A stretch of 14,498 bases of DNA, taken from CALCCV01 sp964388665. GTDB lineage: Bacteria > Bdellovibrionota > Bdellovibrionia > Bdellovibrionales > Bdellovibrionaceae. The stretch spans positions 1-14,498 of the forward strand of contig CAYMBJ010000088.1 in assembly GCA_964388665.1 (NCBI GenBank), given 5' to 3'. The notes below the pieces were generated by a model that had not been told where the DNA came from, did no database searches, and worked only from the letters and a program-made list of their open reading frames with translations. Each line of letters starts with the position of its first letter. The stretch's first letter is position 1. The position numbers and the translations under genes were made by a program. Positions 1 to 7,500 of this stretch are shown one piece after another.

Positions 1-6
1 ACAACA

Positions 7-26
7 TTTTGATTTAAAAATCAAAA
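7..26. repeat. AT-rich inverted repeat downstream of the PAS gene
   Basis: Bases 7-15 and 18-26 are perfect reverse complements (nine pairs, only one of them G-C) with two bases between them. The hairpin sits just past the stop codon of the minus-strand PAS gene. In the minus-strand RNA it is preceded by six U residues but followed by no clean U-tract, so a classical terminator is not well supported. It may be a weak terminator or part of whatever sequence replaced the rest of the PAS gene. Confidence 0.3.
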
Positions 27-28
27 AA

Positions 29-553
29 TTATGAGTTTTTCAGGAGCCTGCTAATAATACCAATGGGCACTGTCGCAAAAAGCATAGAAAGCTCGCGCTC
101 TTTGCGACGGAGTTGGGTGATGTCCTGACCAAAAACGGCAATAAATTTCTCACTTTTTCGATCGGGAACCTCGAAAGTCGTCATTGTCCACCAAAAGTCC
201 AACTGAGGAATCTCATTCATTCCGAGCTTCGCAGGCCAACTCCTCAGCCCTTCCAGTATTGGACTTTCAAATGTGTAACGGTCTCCGGCGCGAATCGATT
301 TAATTTTGTTCGCGAAATTTTGCCAAGAATGCTGTCCGAACAGTCTCGAAAAGTTAACATAGAGCATTTGATTCTGATGAAGGCCATAAAGAGTTGCCAA
401 GTACTTATTGGACCGCAGTACATTGCCTTCAACATCAAGGATGACAAAGATGCCTTGTTGCTCATCCAAGATAGATTCCACTTGAGATTTGGCATTCTCA
501 AATAAGTTCAATAATTTTAGACTGGCTTTTAAGTCAAAGGCTGAACCGCTCAT
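29..553 (-). CDS. PAS-domain protein, probably truncated sensor fragment
   Basis: A 174-residue soluble protein with one PAS domain at about residues 23-150: residues 34-60 read as the PAS core start (GIFVILDVEGNVLRSNKYLA) and residues 141-156 as the usual PAC end and helical linker (GQDITQLRRKERELS). No membrane segment, kinase or output domain is present. Residues 157-165 (MLFATVPIG) look like the opening of a second PAS domain, but the similarity stops there and the protein ends nine residues later. The DNA of that aberrant tail contains the dispersed motif at 36-53, so the 3' end probably reflects a rearrangement that removed further PAS or histidine-kinase domains. The ATG start is well supported: an AAAGGTGA ribosome site lies about seven bases upstream, inside the end of the preceding CheX-like gene, whose stop is two bases away. 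Expect co-transcription and coupling with that gene. Alone it could only sense or act as a partner protein. Confidence 0.7.
   Translation of the reverse strand: MSGSAFDLKASLKLLNLFENAKSQVESILDEQQGIFVILDVEGNVLRSNKYLATLYGLHQNQMLYVNFSRLFGQHSWQNFANKIKSIRAGDRYTFESPILEGLRSWPAKLGMNEIPQLDFWWTMTTFEVPDRKSEKFIAVFGQDITQLRRKERELSMLFATVPIGIISRLLKNS
36..53 (-). repeat. dispersed 18-base motif, copy A (TARCAGGCTCCTGAAAAA)
   Basis: Read on the minus strand this is TAGCAGGCTCCTGAAAAA. It matches copy B at 10209-10226 at 17 of 18 positions. The core CAGG-CT-CCTG is itself a small palindrome. Copy A lies inside the last codons of the truncated PAS gene. From memory, similar TAACAGGCT(G/C)CTGAAAAA strings are scattered between genes in deltaproteobacterial-type genomes; that is recollection, not a search result. 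Confidence 0.5.
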
Positions 554-555
554 AA

Positions 556-1125
556 TTAAGTCACCTTTCGCAACGGCTCTGATTCATCGGAGGTCGAAAA
601 GTCCAAAGCATTGAACAAACTGCGGTCCGAAACCTCAAGAGCACAGGAACAGTGAATCGCCTGAAAGCCAATTTTTAAAATCCATTTATCTTCAAATCGG
701 GTCACGTTGTCTGGCGGAACAAAAAAGATCTCGTCAAATCCTCGCGTGTGCAGCACGGGACTCAGTCCCGATGATTGACCGCGAACTTCAAATGCATTTC
801 TCAATTCTCCTGCAATGAGGTTACTAAACTCTTTCATGAAATTGATGGAGTCTTTGCCACTCACCCGCTCAGTGTTGCGATTTGGATTGCTTTCTATAAA
901 AGGGGAGATTTCAATGGGATTAAAATGAGCCTTAAATATCAGATTAGCGCAGCTAGAAGACATACAACAAACTGTGGTATCAAATCCGTGAATCACGCGA
1001 GATGAATTGGACTCGGCAATTTCTACATTGGGTACCATTAAAAAGCTCAAGAGCTTTTCTCTTGACATGATCCTTGTCATGCCAAATATGTCGGATGTTT
1101 TAATTGACTCTGCTGGTTGATTCAA
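556..1125 (-). CDS. CheX/CheC-like chemotaxis phosphatase-family protein
   Basis: A 189-residue soluble protein. Residues 93-109 (SINFMKEFSNLIAGELR) match the helix of the CheC/CheX/FliY phosphatases that carries the E-x-x-N catalytic pair; here these are E99 and N102. Family members with this pair dephosphorylate CheY-type response regulators. The first 65 or so residues are cysteine-containing (C53, C54, C60) and not recognised; the remainder has the alternating strand/helix pattern expected of CheX. The longest frame opens with TTG at 1123-1125 behind GAGGG at a short spacing of four bases. ATG at 1078-1080 (M16) or 1066-1068 (M20, AAGG three bases upstream) are possible alternatives, so the N-terminus is unsure. 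The next gene, a PAS protein, starts two bases after this stop codon, suggesting that this phosphatase-like protein works with a PAS sensor. No CheA, CheW or CheY is in the window. Family call is moderate; function as a real phosphatase is inference. Confidence 0.55.
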   Translation of the reverse strand: MNQPAESIKTSDIFGMTRIMSREKLLSFLMVPNVEIAESNSSRVIHGFDTTVCCMSSSCANLIFKAHFNPIEISPFIESNPNRNTERVSGKDSINFMKEFSNLIAGELRNAFEVRGQSSGLSPVLHTRGFDEIFFVPPDNVTRFEDKWILKIGFQAIHCSCALEVSDRSLFNALDFSTSDESEPLRKVT

Positions 1126-1152
1126 ACTGCCCTCGCGCCATTGGTTTCAACG

Positions 1153-1180
1153 AAAGGAATTCAAATAATTGAACTCCTTT
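1153..1180. terminator. inverted repeat after the XRE gene, possible terminator
   Basis: Bases 1153-1164 and 1169-1180 pair at eleven of twelve positions around a four-base loop. The hairpin lies 64 bases beyond the stop of the minus-strand XRE gene and upstream of the CheX-like gene. In the minus-strand RNA only three U residues end the stem; on the plus strand it runs into TTTTCCTT. It could end XRE transcription, or be an operator for the helix-turn-helix protein next to it. Confidence 0.35.
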
Positions 1181-1243
1181 TCCTTCTAACCACTTGTCGG
1201 ACAAATTCAAATTTACTTAGCGAGATATAGGTCTAGGCAAAAC

Positions 1244-1558
1244 CTACCTGCGAATACGAATGGTCTTTTTCTTGGTCGGCGCAAACTTCTTTTGCAGTTT
1301 TTGCTCTAATTTCTTTTTGTGAAACTCGACCAAAAGCACATAGGCTTTATCAAATGAAACGCCCAACATTTGAACTAGGTCACCAAACACATGGGCTGGT
1401 ACGCCTGATCCTTTGTTTCTTTCCCAGTCACTGACAGGTTGCGGAGTCGTAAAACCAAATTTCCTGGCAATGTCCGCCTGAGTCAACCCTCTTGATTCCC
1501 GGGCCGTCTGAAGAAATTTACCTAAGTCACCTACATTTGTTTTCTGCTTTGTTTTCAT
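1244..1558 (-). CDS. XRE-family helix-turn-helix DNA-binding protein
   Basis: A 104-residue protein from the ATG at 1556-1558. Residues 13-66 form a Cro/CI-type helix-turn-helix: FLQTARESRGLTQADIARKF gives helices 1-2, and QPVSDWERNKG (40-50) gives the recognition helix with the family-typical S-x-W-E. The C-terminal third is helical and strongly basic (KKKLEQKLQKK, then TKKKTIRIRR), which may add non-specific DNA contact. The reading frame stays open upstream to a TTG at 1628-1630, adding 24 residues, but that TTG lies in a candidate -35 box (TTGACT) and has no ribosome site, so the shorter form beginning ten residues before the domain is preferred. The ribosome site for the chosen ATG is also weak. 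It stands alone between two other minus-strand genes. Its target is unknown; self-regulation or control of the CheX-PAS pair downstream are the nearest guesses. Confidence 0.8.
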   Translation of the reverse strand: MKTKQKTNVGDLGKFLQTARESRGLTQADIARKFGFTTPQPVSDWERNKGSGVPAHVFGDLVQMLGVSFDKAYVLLVEFHKKKLEQKLQKKFAPTKKKTIRIRR

Positions 1559-1603
1559 TGCGCTAAACTGCCAAACTTTTTCGTAAAGGTAAAGATTAAA
1601 TGC

Positions 1604-1630
1604 CTTATAAATACCCTCCAAATCAGTCAA
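1604..1630 (-). promoter_or_regulatory. candidate promoter for the XRE gene
   Basis: On the minus strand TTGACT (1625-1630, five of six to the sigma-70 -35 consensus) is followed after 15 bases by TATAAG (1604-1609, five of six to the -10). The spacing is shorter than the ideal 17. It would start transcription near 1597, about 40 bases before the preferred ATG, and its position argues against the longer TTG-initiated protein. Confidence 0.4.
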
Positions 1631-1707
1631 AATATTTTATCAGCGCCACTTTCCGGGCGATCTCGGCCCATTTTTCCCTCAACTGCGCTCTTTTTAGACC
1701 ATGAATA

Positions 1708-2817
1708 TCAAATTATCTTGCCCGACGCTCGTATAGACAGCTCATCTAGAGCCTGTGCCACCCGCTGGAGAGCTGACGGGCGAAAGCCCTCTTGCTCCAC
1801 CTGCTTTACTAAGGAGGTCAGCTCCGAGTTGATCGGCGTGGCTATCCTTTCTTGTTCGCCCACCCGTTCGAGGTACCCATTTAAATAGTCAATTTCCGTC
1901 GGTGACTGACTGACAAAATCCTGTGCCATTGAGGAACGAGCCGTAGGGGACATGTCAAAGGTGATCTTTAGCAGCGGCAGAAATAGAAAGTCTGGAAGGG
2001 ACAAAAGTCGTTTCATGAGGCTCGGCGACAGTCCACGAATTTTTTCAAGTTTGATTTTTTTCGCGTTAGCCAACTGCAATCCTTCCGCCATTGCCGCGCT
2101 CAACAAGACTCGATACCGACGATCTGCTAACTCTTCAAGAATGGGCTTACCGCTCAACGCATTTATTGAATTGTTCAGATTGAGTAGCAATTTTGACCAC
2201 TGCAATCCACTAAAGTTATCGGAAACGACAAAAGGAACACTGCCTTGATTTGCAATCCGCAAAAACTCAGACCACAGTGCGGGCATCGCTTTGCTTCTCT
2301 CAACAAAGTATTCACCTTGTGAAGTCTGAATAAATCGAGAATCTTCTTTGATGACATTAAAGCTCACAACCGCCCCTAGCACTTCACCTTGCCACCACCG
2401 TTCGCTTTCCTGAGTATGACTTTTATCAATTTGATCGCCAGCTCTACACACGAGTTCGCTCTTTACTTGCTGATGAAAGCCAACCCCATTTTGCAGGCAC
2501 AAGATCAAGGACGGAAGCTTGACCTGCCGACGAACCCATCCCGACAACAGTTCTGGCCAGTGCTGAGATTTTATCGCTAGAATCAGCATATCTACTGAAG
2601 CCAATGCATTTTCATCAGCCAATTGATAGCGTCCACTCGGATGGTCTAAATCGGCACATTGACCTTTTACGTCAATCACTCGAGCGTGAACGCCAGTATC
2701 GCGAATCCACTGCAGTTTCTCCTCACGGGCGATAAGGACAATTTCCAAACTGGATTCTCCGAGCGCTGCGGCGAAGTGCATACCGATGGAGCCCATACCT
2801 AAAATTGCGACACGCAT
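1708..2817 (-). CDS. panE: PanE/ApbA-family 2-dehydropantoate 2-reductase
   Basis: The family reduces ketopantoate to pantoate with NADPH, a cytoplasmic step of pantothenate and CoA synthesis. The 369-residue protein opens with a Rossmann motif, G7-x-G9-x-x-G12 (VAILGMGSIG), followed by LILAIKSQ (78-85) and the LQNGVG turn at 108-113. The C-terminal domain begins near residue 196; K209 in WSKLLLNLNN matches the catalytic lysine with N213/N216 beside it, and S295-S296-M297, D300 and T307-E308-I309-D310 match the substrate-site signature. It is about 65 residues longer than typical PanE, mostly inserts around 115-175 and 260-295, so it may act on a different 2-keto acid; members of this family are often mis-specified. 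The ATG start is good, with AGGAA nine bases upstream. It diverges from the aldo/keto reductase across 46 bases, which suggests shared control. No other pan genes are in the window. Confidence 0.82.
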   Translation of the reverse strand: MRVAILGMGSIGMHFAAALGESSLEIVLIAREEKLQWIRDTGVHARVIDVKGQCADLDHPSGRYQLADENALASVDMLILAIKSQHWPELLSGWVRRQVKLPSLILCLQNGVGFHQQVKSELVCRAGDQIDKSHTQESERWWQGEVLGAVVSFNVIKEDSRFIQTSQGEYFVERSKAMPALWSEFLRIANQGSVPFVVSDNFSGLQWSKLLLNLNNSINALSGKPILEELADRRYRVLLSAAMAEGLQLANAKKIKLEKIRGLSPSLMKRLLSLPDFLFLPLLKITFDMSPTARSSMAQDFVSQSPTEIDYLNGYLERVGEQERIATPINSELTSLVKQVEQEGFRPSALQRVAQALDELSIRASGKII

Positions 2818-2863
2818 TGCTTTTCGTTCCTAAATTGATTGAGTTTCTCGCCCATTTGAACCT

Positions 2864-3844
2864 ATGCTGACAAACATGGAATATCGTAGAATAGGAAAAT
2901 CAGGAGTCAAGGTCAGCGTTCTTTCATTTGGTTCATGGGTCACCTTTGCCAGTCAACTTCAGGGCGAAGATGTTTCTAAGATTCTGAGCTTTGCCTTTGA
3001 TCATGGCGTAAACTTCTTTGACAACGCGGAAGTCTATGCCATGGGAAAATCTGAAGAGCTCATGGGTCACGCTTTTAAAAAACTAGGTTGGCCACGGCAA
3101 AAGTTTTTAGTCTCCACCAAGTTTTTTTGGGGCCTCACAGAGGGTCCAAACGAGAAAAACACACTCAATCGCAAATATCTTCTCAATGCCATTGAAGGAT
3201 CTTTGCAGCGTTTGCAGCTCGACTATGTGGACATCGCCTACTGCCACCGTGCTGATCCTGAAACGCCGCTTGAGGAAACCTGCTGGGCCTTCCATAATAT
3301 GATTGAACGAGGTCAAGCCCTGTATTGGGGCACCTCGGAGTGGCCAGCAAGCGCCATCACGGAAGCCTGGGAAATCTGCGACAGAAATCGCTTTCACAAA
3401 CCCATAGTTGAACAACCACAGTACAATCTGCTTCACCGGGAAAAGGTGGAAAGTGAGTTTGCTCCAATATATGATAGAACAGGAATTGGCCTAACAACCT
3501 GGAGCCCCCTTGCATCAGGAATTCTTTCAGGAAAGTACTTAAAAGAAATTCCCAAAGGCTCGCGAGCCGAAAAGAAGGGTCTCACTTTTTTGCAAGAGGA
3601 GATTGCTGATCGGACTCGACAAAAGCAGCTGGAAAACTTTGTCACCTTGGCTCGTGATTATGGCACCGAGCCGGCAAGTCTTGCGATTGCTTGGTGCGCC
3701 AAGAATCCTCGTGTGTCTTCAGTGATTTTAGGAGCCAGCAACCTCCAGCAGCTTTCACAAAACTTAATAGCGATGACACTTTTAGATAAGTTGCCTGAAT
3801 CAGCCTGGCGTCAGGCTCAAGATATATTCAACCCGATCAGCTGA
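2864..3844 (+). CDS. aldo/keto reductase, K+-channel-beta-like (AKR6-type)
   Basis: A 326-residue (alpha/beta)8-barrel NADPH-dependent oxidoreductase. The catalytic tetrad is intact: D53, Y58 (FFDNAEVYAMGKSE), K86 (VSTKFFWG) and H128 (IAYCHRAD). The nucleotide-binding segments WSPLASGILSGKY (213-225) and VILGASNLQQLSQN (287-300) are also present. The opening MEYRRIGKSGVKVSVLSFG and the overall length and motif wording match the subgroup related to voltage-gated potassium channel beta subunits and bacterial YghZ-type reductases, which reduce aldehydes and ketones; the true substrate cannot be told. ATG at 2864 is taken, but the ATG at 2876 (M5) fits the family start better; neither has a clear ribosome site. 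It diverges from the PanE-like gene and converges on the hybrid kinase. Confidence 0.88.
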   Translation: MLTNMEYRRIGKSGVKVSVLSFGSWVTFASQLQGEDVSKILSFAFDHGVNFFDNAEVYAMGKSEELMGHAFKKLGWPRQKFLVSTKFFWGLTEGPNEKNTLNRKYLLNAIEGSLQRLQLDYVDIAYCHRADPETPLEETCWAFHNMIERGQALYWGTSEWPASAITEAWEICDRNRFHKPIVEQPQYNLLHREKVESEFAPIYDRTGIGLTTWSPLASGILSGKYLKEIPKGSRAEKKGLTFLQEEIADRTRQKQLENFVTLARDYGTEPASLAIAWCAKNPRVSSVILGASNLQQLSQNLIAMTLLDKLPESAWRQAQDIFNPIS

Positions 3845-3851
3845 CAGCCCA

Positions 3852-3885
3852 CTAGCCTCAAAAATTATTGCCGAGTTGAGGCTAG
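3852..3885. terminator. 10-bp perfect inverted repeat between convergent genes
   Basis: CTAGCCTCAA (3852-3861) and TTGAGGCTAG (3876-3885) are perfect reverse complements around a 14-base loop. The repeat starts seven bases after the aldo/keto reductase stop and contains the TAG stop of the kinase reading frame. Its placement suits a bidirectional transcription end or a 3'-end-stabilising hairpin. No U-tract follows on either strand, so a textbook intrinsic terminator is not claimed. Confidence 0.5.
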
Positions 3886-4520
3886 GCCACTGATCGCAAA
3901 CCGTCCAGATCGTTCATTACTTTCGCATATTCAACTTCAAGATCCGCAAATAGCTGTTTCAAATCTGGATCCGCCGCGAGGCCCGATTGCCCTGCATCTT
4001 CAATTTTCTGACAAAGTTTAGAAAAAGCCAAAGCTCCTAAATTGGCGGCGCTCGATTTCATTTTGTGTGCAGCAGCCATCATCGCCTGCAAGTCCCTAGA
4101 CTTGAGAGCTAATCCTAGATTTTTGAGTTCTTTGTCTGTTGTTTCTTGAAAGAGTTTGATCAAAATGTCCAGCAGATTTGGTCTCCCGGGTTTTTGCAGA
4201 CTCCGCAAACTTTCGATTAAGGAAAGATCAATTGCTGAAGATTGATTTACCAGGCTCAATGTCAAATTTTGGTGGCGTTCAATCGTTGCCTTGAGCACGT
4301 CAATCTCCACAGGCTTCGTCAAATAGTCATTCATGCCAGCCATTAAACACTTTTCTTGATCTCCTTTCATTGCGTTTGCAGTCAACGCCACGATCGGCAC
4401 ACTCCTTTTCACTGGATTTTCAAGTTTACGAATATTTTGAGTCGCCTCGAAGCCGTCCATTTCGGGCATCTGGCAGTCCATCAAAATCAGATCATAATGC
4501 CGTCCTTTTACTGCTGCCAC
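3882..4520 (-). pseudogene. detached C-terminal part of hybrid kinase: half receiver plus Hpt
   Basis: This frame is the direct in-frame continuation of the large kinase gene after its TAA at 4527-4529. Counted from a GTG at 4518-4520 it gives 212 residues. Residues 9-70 are the second half of a receiver: phospho-acceptor D15 in LILMDCQMPEMDG, T47 in PIVALTANA, and K69 in YLTKP. The first half, with the acidic pocket, lies before the stop. Residues 96-205 are an Hpt domain; H152 in AAHKMKSSAANLG is the phosphorelay histidine and the sequence around it is intact. The GTG follows GAGGCG too closely to be a convincing start, although termination-reinitiation on the same message could still make some Hpt-containing protein. 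The likeliest reading is that this is the 3' end of one broken gene, or that the stop is a sequence error. Confidence 0.75.
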
Positions 4521-4526
4521 CGCCTC

Positions 4527-7500
4527 TTAGCCATTCACTGCAAGATCATAGGTGTAGCCCAACAGTTCTAAGTTTACACAAACTACCTTTTGGTTCACAG
4601 GATTGTCTTCGACAACTAGGAGATGCTTCACTCTGTCTCTGATACTTGGAGCCGGCTCACTGCGCACTCTTGACAAATTCGCCTCAATGACAACACTTAA
4701 TTCACCTTCGTCTAGCGGCTTGGTGACATAGTCATTCATACCTGCCGCCAGACACTTTTCGCGATCACCTTTAAACTCTTTGCCTGCCATGGCAACTATG
4801 GGAACGTTTTTTAATTCCGAAGAGTGACTGTTGCGAATCGCCTGTGTGGCCTCATAGCCATCCATTTCCGGCATCTGACAATCCATTAATATCAAATCAT
4901 ATGATCCCTCACGGCAGGCATCAAGTACCTCTTGACCGTTGGCCACGCCGTGAGCCAAATAGCCCAAACTCTGCAATGCTTCTAAAACAACGTTCTGACT
5001 CAATCTGTTGTCTTCAGCAACCAAGATGCGTGCGCCCTGAGTGTATTTAACCGGCAAATTTTTACTTTTTAGATGGCCTTCTTGTGCCAATCCATGGGGG
5101 AGTGTCAATTGAAACCAAAATGTTGACCCCTTGTTTTCAATACTTTCTACCCCGATTTCCCCACCCATCAGCCGCACCAATTGCTTACAAATAGATAGTC
5201 CAAGACCCGTGCCACCGAAGCGTCGGCTCATGGTTGCATCTGCCTGCGAAAATGCGACAAACATTTTGTTCAGGTCCGCCTCAGGAATCCCAACTCCGGT
5301 GTCGCTGATCTTAAAATCTAATTTTGTCGAGGTTTTTCCAACTTGTGTCTTGATGGTCATTGTGACCAGTCCCTCATTGGTAAATTTTATGGCGTTGCCT
5401 ACCAAGTTAGTTAGGATTTGGCGAATACGGCCGGGGTCTCCTAAGAAAAAATGATTTTCATTGATTTCGGAGTCCAAAACCAAGTCAACTCCCTTTTCTG
5501 CTGCTAAAAAAGAAAACGTCTGTTTCACTTCAGAAACCAAGTCTCTTAAATCGAAATTTACAATGTCCAATTCTAGTTTGCCAGCCTCAACTTTAGAAAA
5601 ATCGAGAATGTCATTGATAATATTTAGTAAGGCTTTGGAAGATTGACTGACTATATTGGCGTACTCAAGCTGCTTTGTCTCTAGATCTGAGTTCAGCACC
5701 AGATTGCTCATGCCAATTATGCCATTGATGGGAGTGCGAATTTCGTGACTCATATTAGCGAGAAATTGTGATTTGATATTGGTTGCCTGAACGGCCGCTT
5801 TTCGCTCCGCAATTGCCGTCAACTCCGCATTTTTTAACTCCGTAATATCCTGAATAAAGAGAAAAAATCCGTCCGGTTCACCTTTTGTTAGATTGGGCAT
5901 ATAGGTAACTATCACATAGCGCCGTTCACCATCTCTTTCTCTAATGATCTCTCGTTCATAACCAACCTGCTCTCCCCTCAATGCAGCATCAGGTGAATCA
6001 CGCCGATTGTTGTATATTTCTGGCGACAGGATGTCTTTCATTTTCATGCCGACAATCGAGTCAACATCTAAGCCATACCAACGCGCATAAGCCTCATTGG
6101 CAAATTCGCAAACTAGATTTTTACTCCACAGAGCGACCAGTGAGGGTACGCTGTTGGCAATATTTCGCAGATGATACTGAGTCTCCTCTAATTTGTTCTG
6201 CGCATTCTTTAGAGCGTCAATGTCAATGTGCACGCCAGTCAATCGCGTTGGATGACCCTGCTGATCCCGTTCGCTAATTTTTCCGCGGGTCAGTAACCAT
6301 CGCCATTCGCCCTCTTTTGTTCGATAGCGAGCCTCTACCTCATGACCAATTGATTCACCCAGCAAATGTCTTTTCAATGAAGCCGTGATTTCTTCAAAGG
6401 CATCGGGGTGGGCCAATGCGGCCATGTCTTCCACGCTTTTTACTATTAGCAGTTGCCGCCAACCAAAATTTTCGGCAATCTTTCCACTCACATACATTTC
6501 TGAATTTTCGATGTGCCAATCCCAGATGCCATCATTGGAGCCCTCAAGAGCATACAAAAGGCGTCGCTCTCCTTCACGAAACTTTTCACGCGATTCAGAA
6601 AGCTCCTTTGTCAGGTCATTGGCCAGGATCTTCACGCGTTGATTCACAGTCTGAAGGCCAACCAAGATGTTTGTTAGCAGCAAACTGCCCAAGGCCCCGC
6701 AAAGGCCTACCCATGCGACCACTGAGTTGTGTGAAGTGACAAAGCCAGGTGACTTGCGCCACTCCAATATATAGCTGCGTTGACCCAATTTGATCTTTTT
6801 AGCCAAAATGGATTTGTTTCTCTGATTCTCGAGACCGAATAAGGTTGCACCTTTTGCCTTATCGCTAAAATTTGAAAAGAGTATTGATTTTTGTGCCAGC
6901 GACGTGGCCAAATCATCCTCTTCAAAAGCCTGCAATTCTACTTCGTGACCAACTTTGCTCAAGATTTCTTCAAAGAAGTTTTTGTACATGAAGGGCCCAT
7001 ACACCCAGCCACGATGCGCCTTGATGCGATCATCCAATGTCGATCTCGGAGCTCCCTTGCTATAGATCGGGAGAAAGTATAAAAATGCGGGTGATTTGAG
7101 TTTGTCCTGGACAAGCGCTACCATTGATGAAACCGTTGCCAATCCTGAATCTCGCGCCAACTCTGCTGCTGCTCGACGACTCGGCTCGGAGCCCATATCC
7201 AGTCCCCGGGATTTGCTATTGGCTTCCAAAGGTTCGATATACTTCACAATGTAGTTGGTGTGATTTGGCTCATCTTCGTTTAGAGAATATCCAGGAACCG
7301 GCTTGATTTCAAAATCTGGCATTCCTGAGGTCCACATTGACGATTCAAATTCGTCCAATTCACTGGAAGGCACTGGCAACACCAATCCTATACCATTCAT
7401 TCCTGGATGACGGTGAGTGATTCGCAGCAAATCGTTAAACTCCCGCCAGTCTTCTGGATTTACTTTGTCCGAGGCCACAAGCAATCCTGCGGCGCCGAGC

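Noticed and set aside
113..505. 130-codon plus-strand frame opposite the PAS gene
   Set aside because: It is a shadow of the PAS frame, whose domain pattern and ribosome site are clear.
775..1005. 76-codon plus-strand frame opposite the CheX-like gene
   Set aside because: It overlaps a better-supported minus-strand gene, has no ribosome site and no recognisable domain.
1559..1630. 24-residue N-terminal extension of the XRE protein from a TTG at 1630
   Set aside because: The TTG is part of a candidate -35 box, has no ribosome site, and the added residues are not part of the helix-turn-helix domain.
1655..1675. GGGC-7-GCCC hairpin followed by TTTTT on the plus strand, like a terminator
   Set aside because: The stem is only four base pairs, and no plus-strand gene leads into it; the neighbouring genes run on the minus strand, where no U-tract follows.
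4527..4529. Programmed recoding of the stop (selenocysteine or pyrrolysine)
   Set aside because: The codon is TAA, not TGA or TAG, and no recoding structure was seen; a point mutation from CAA is simpler because the paralogous receiver has CAA there.
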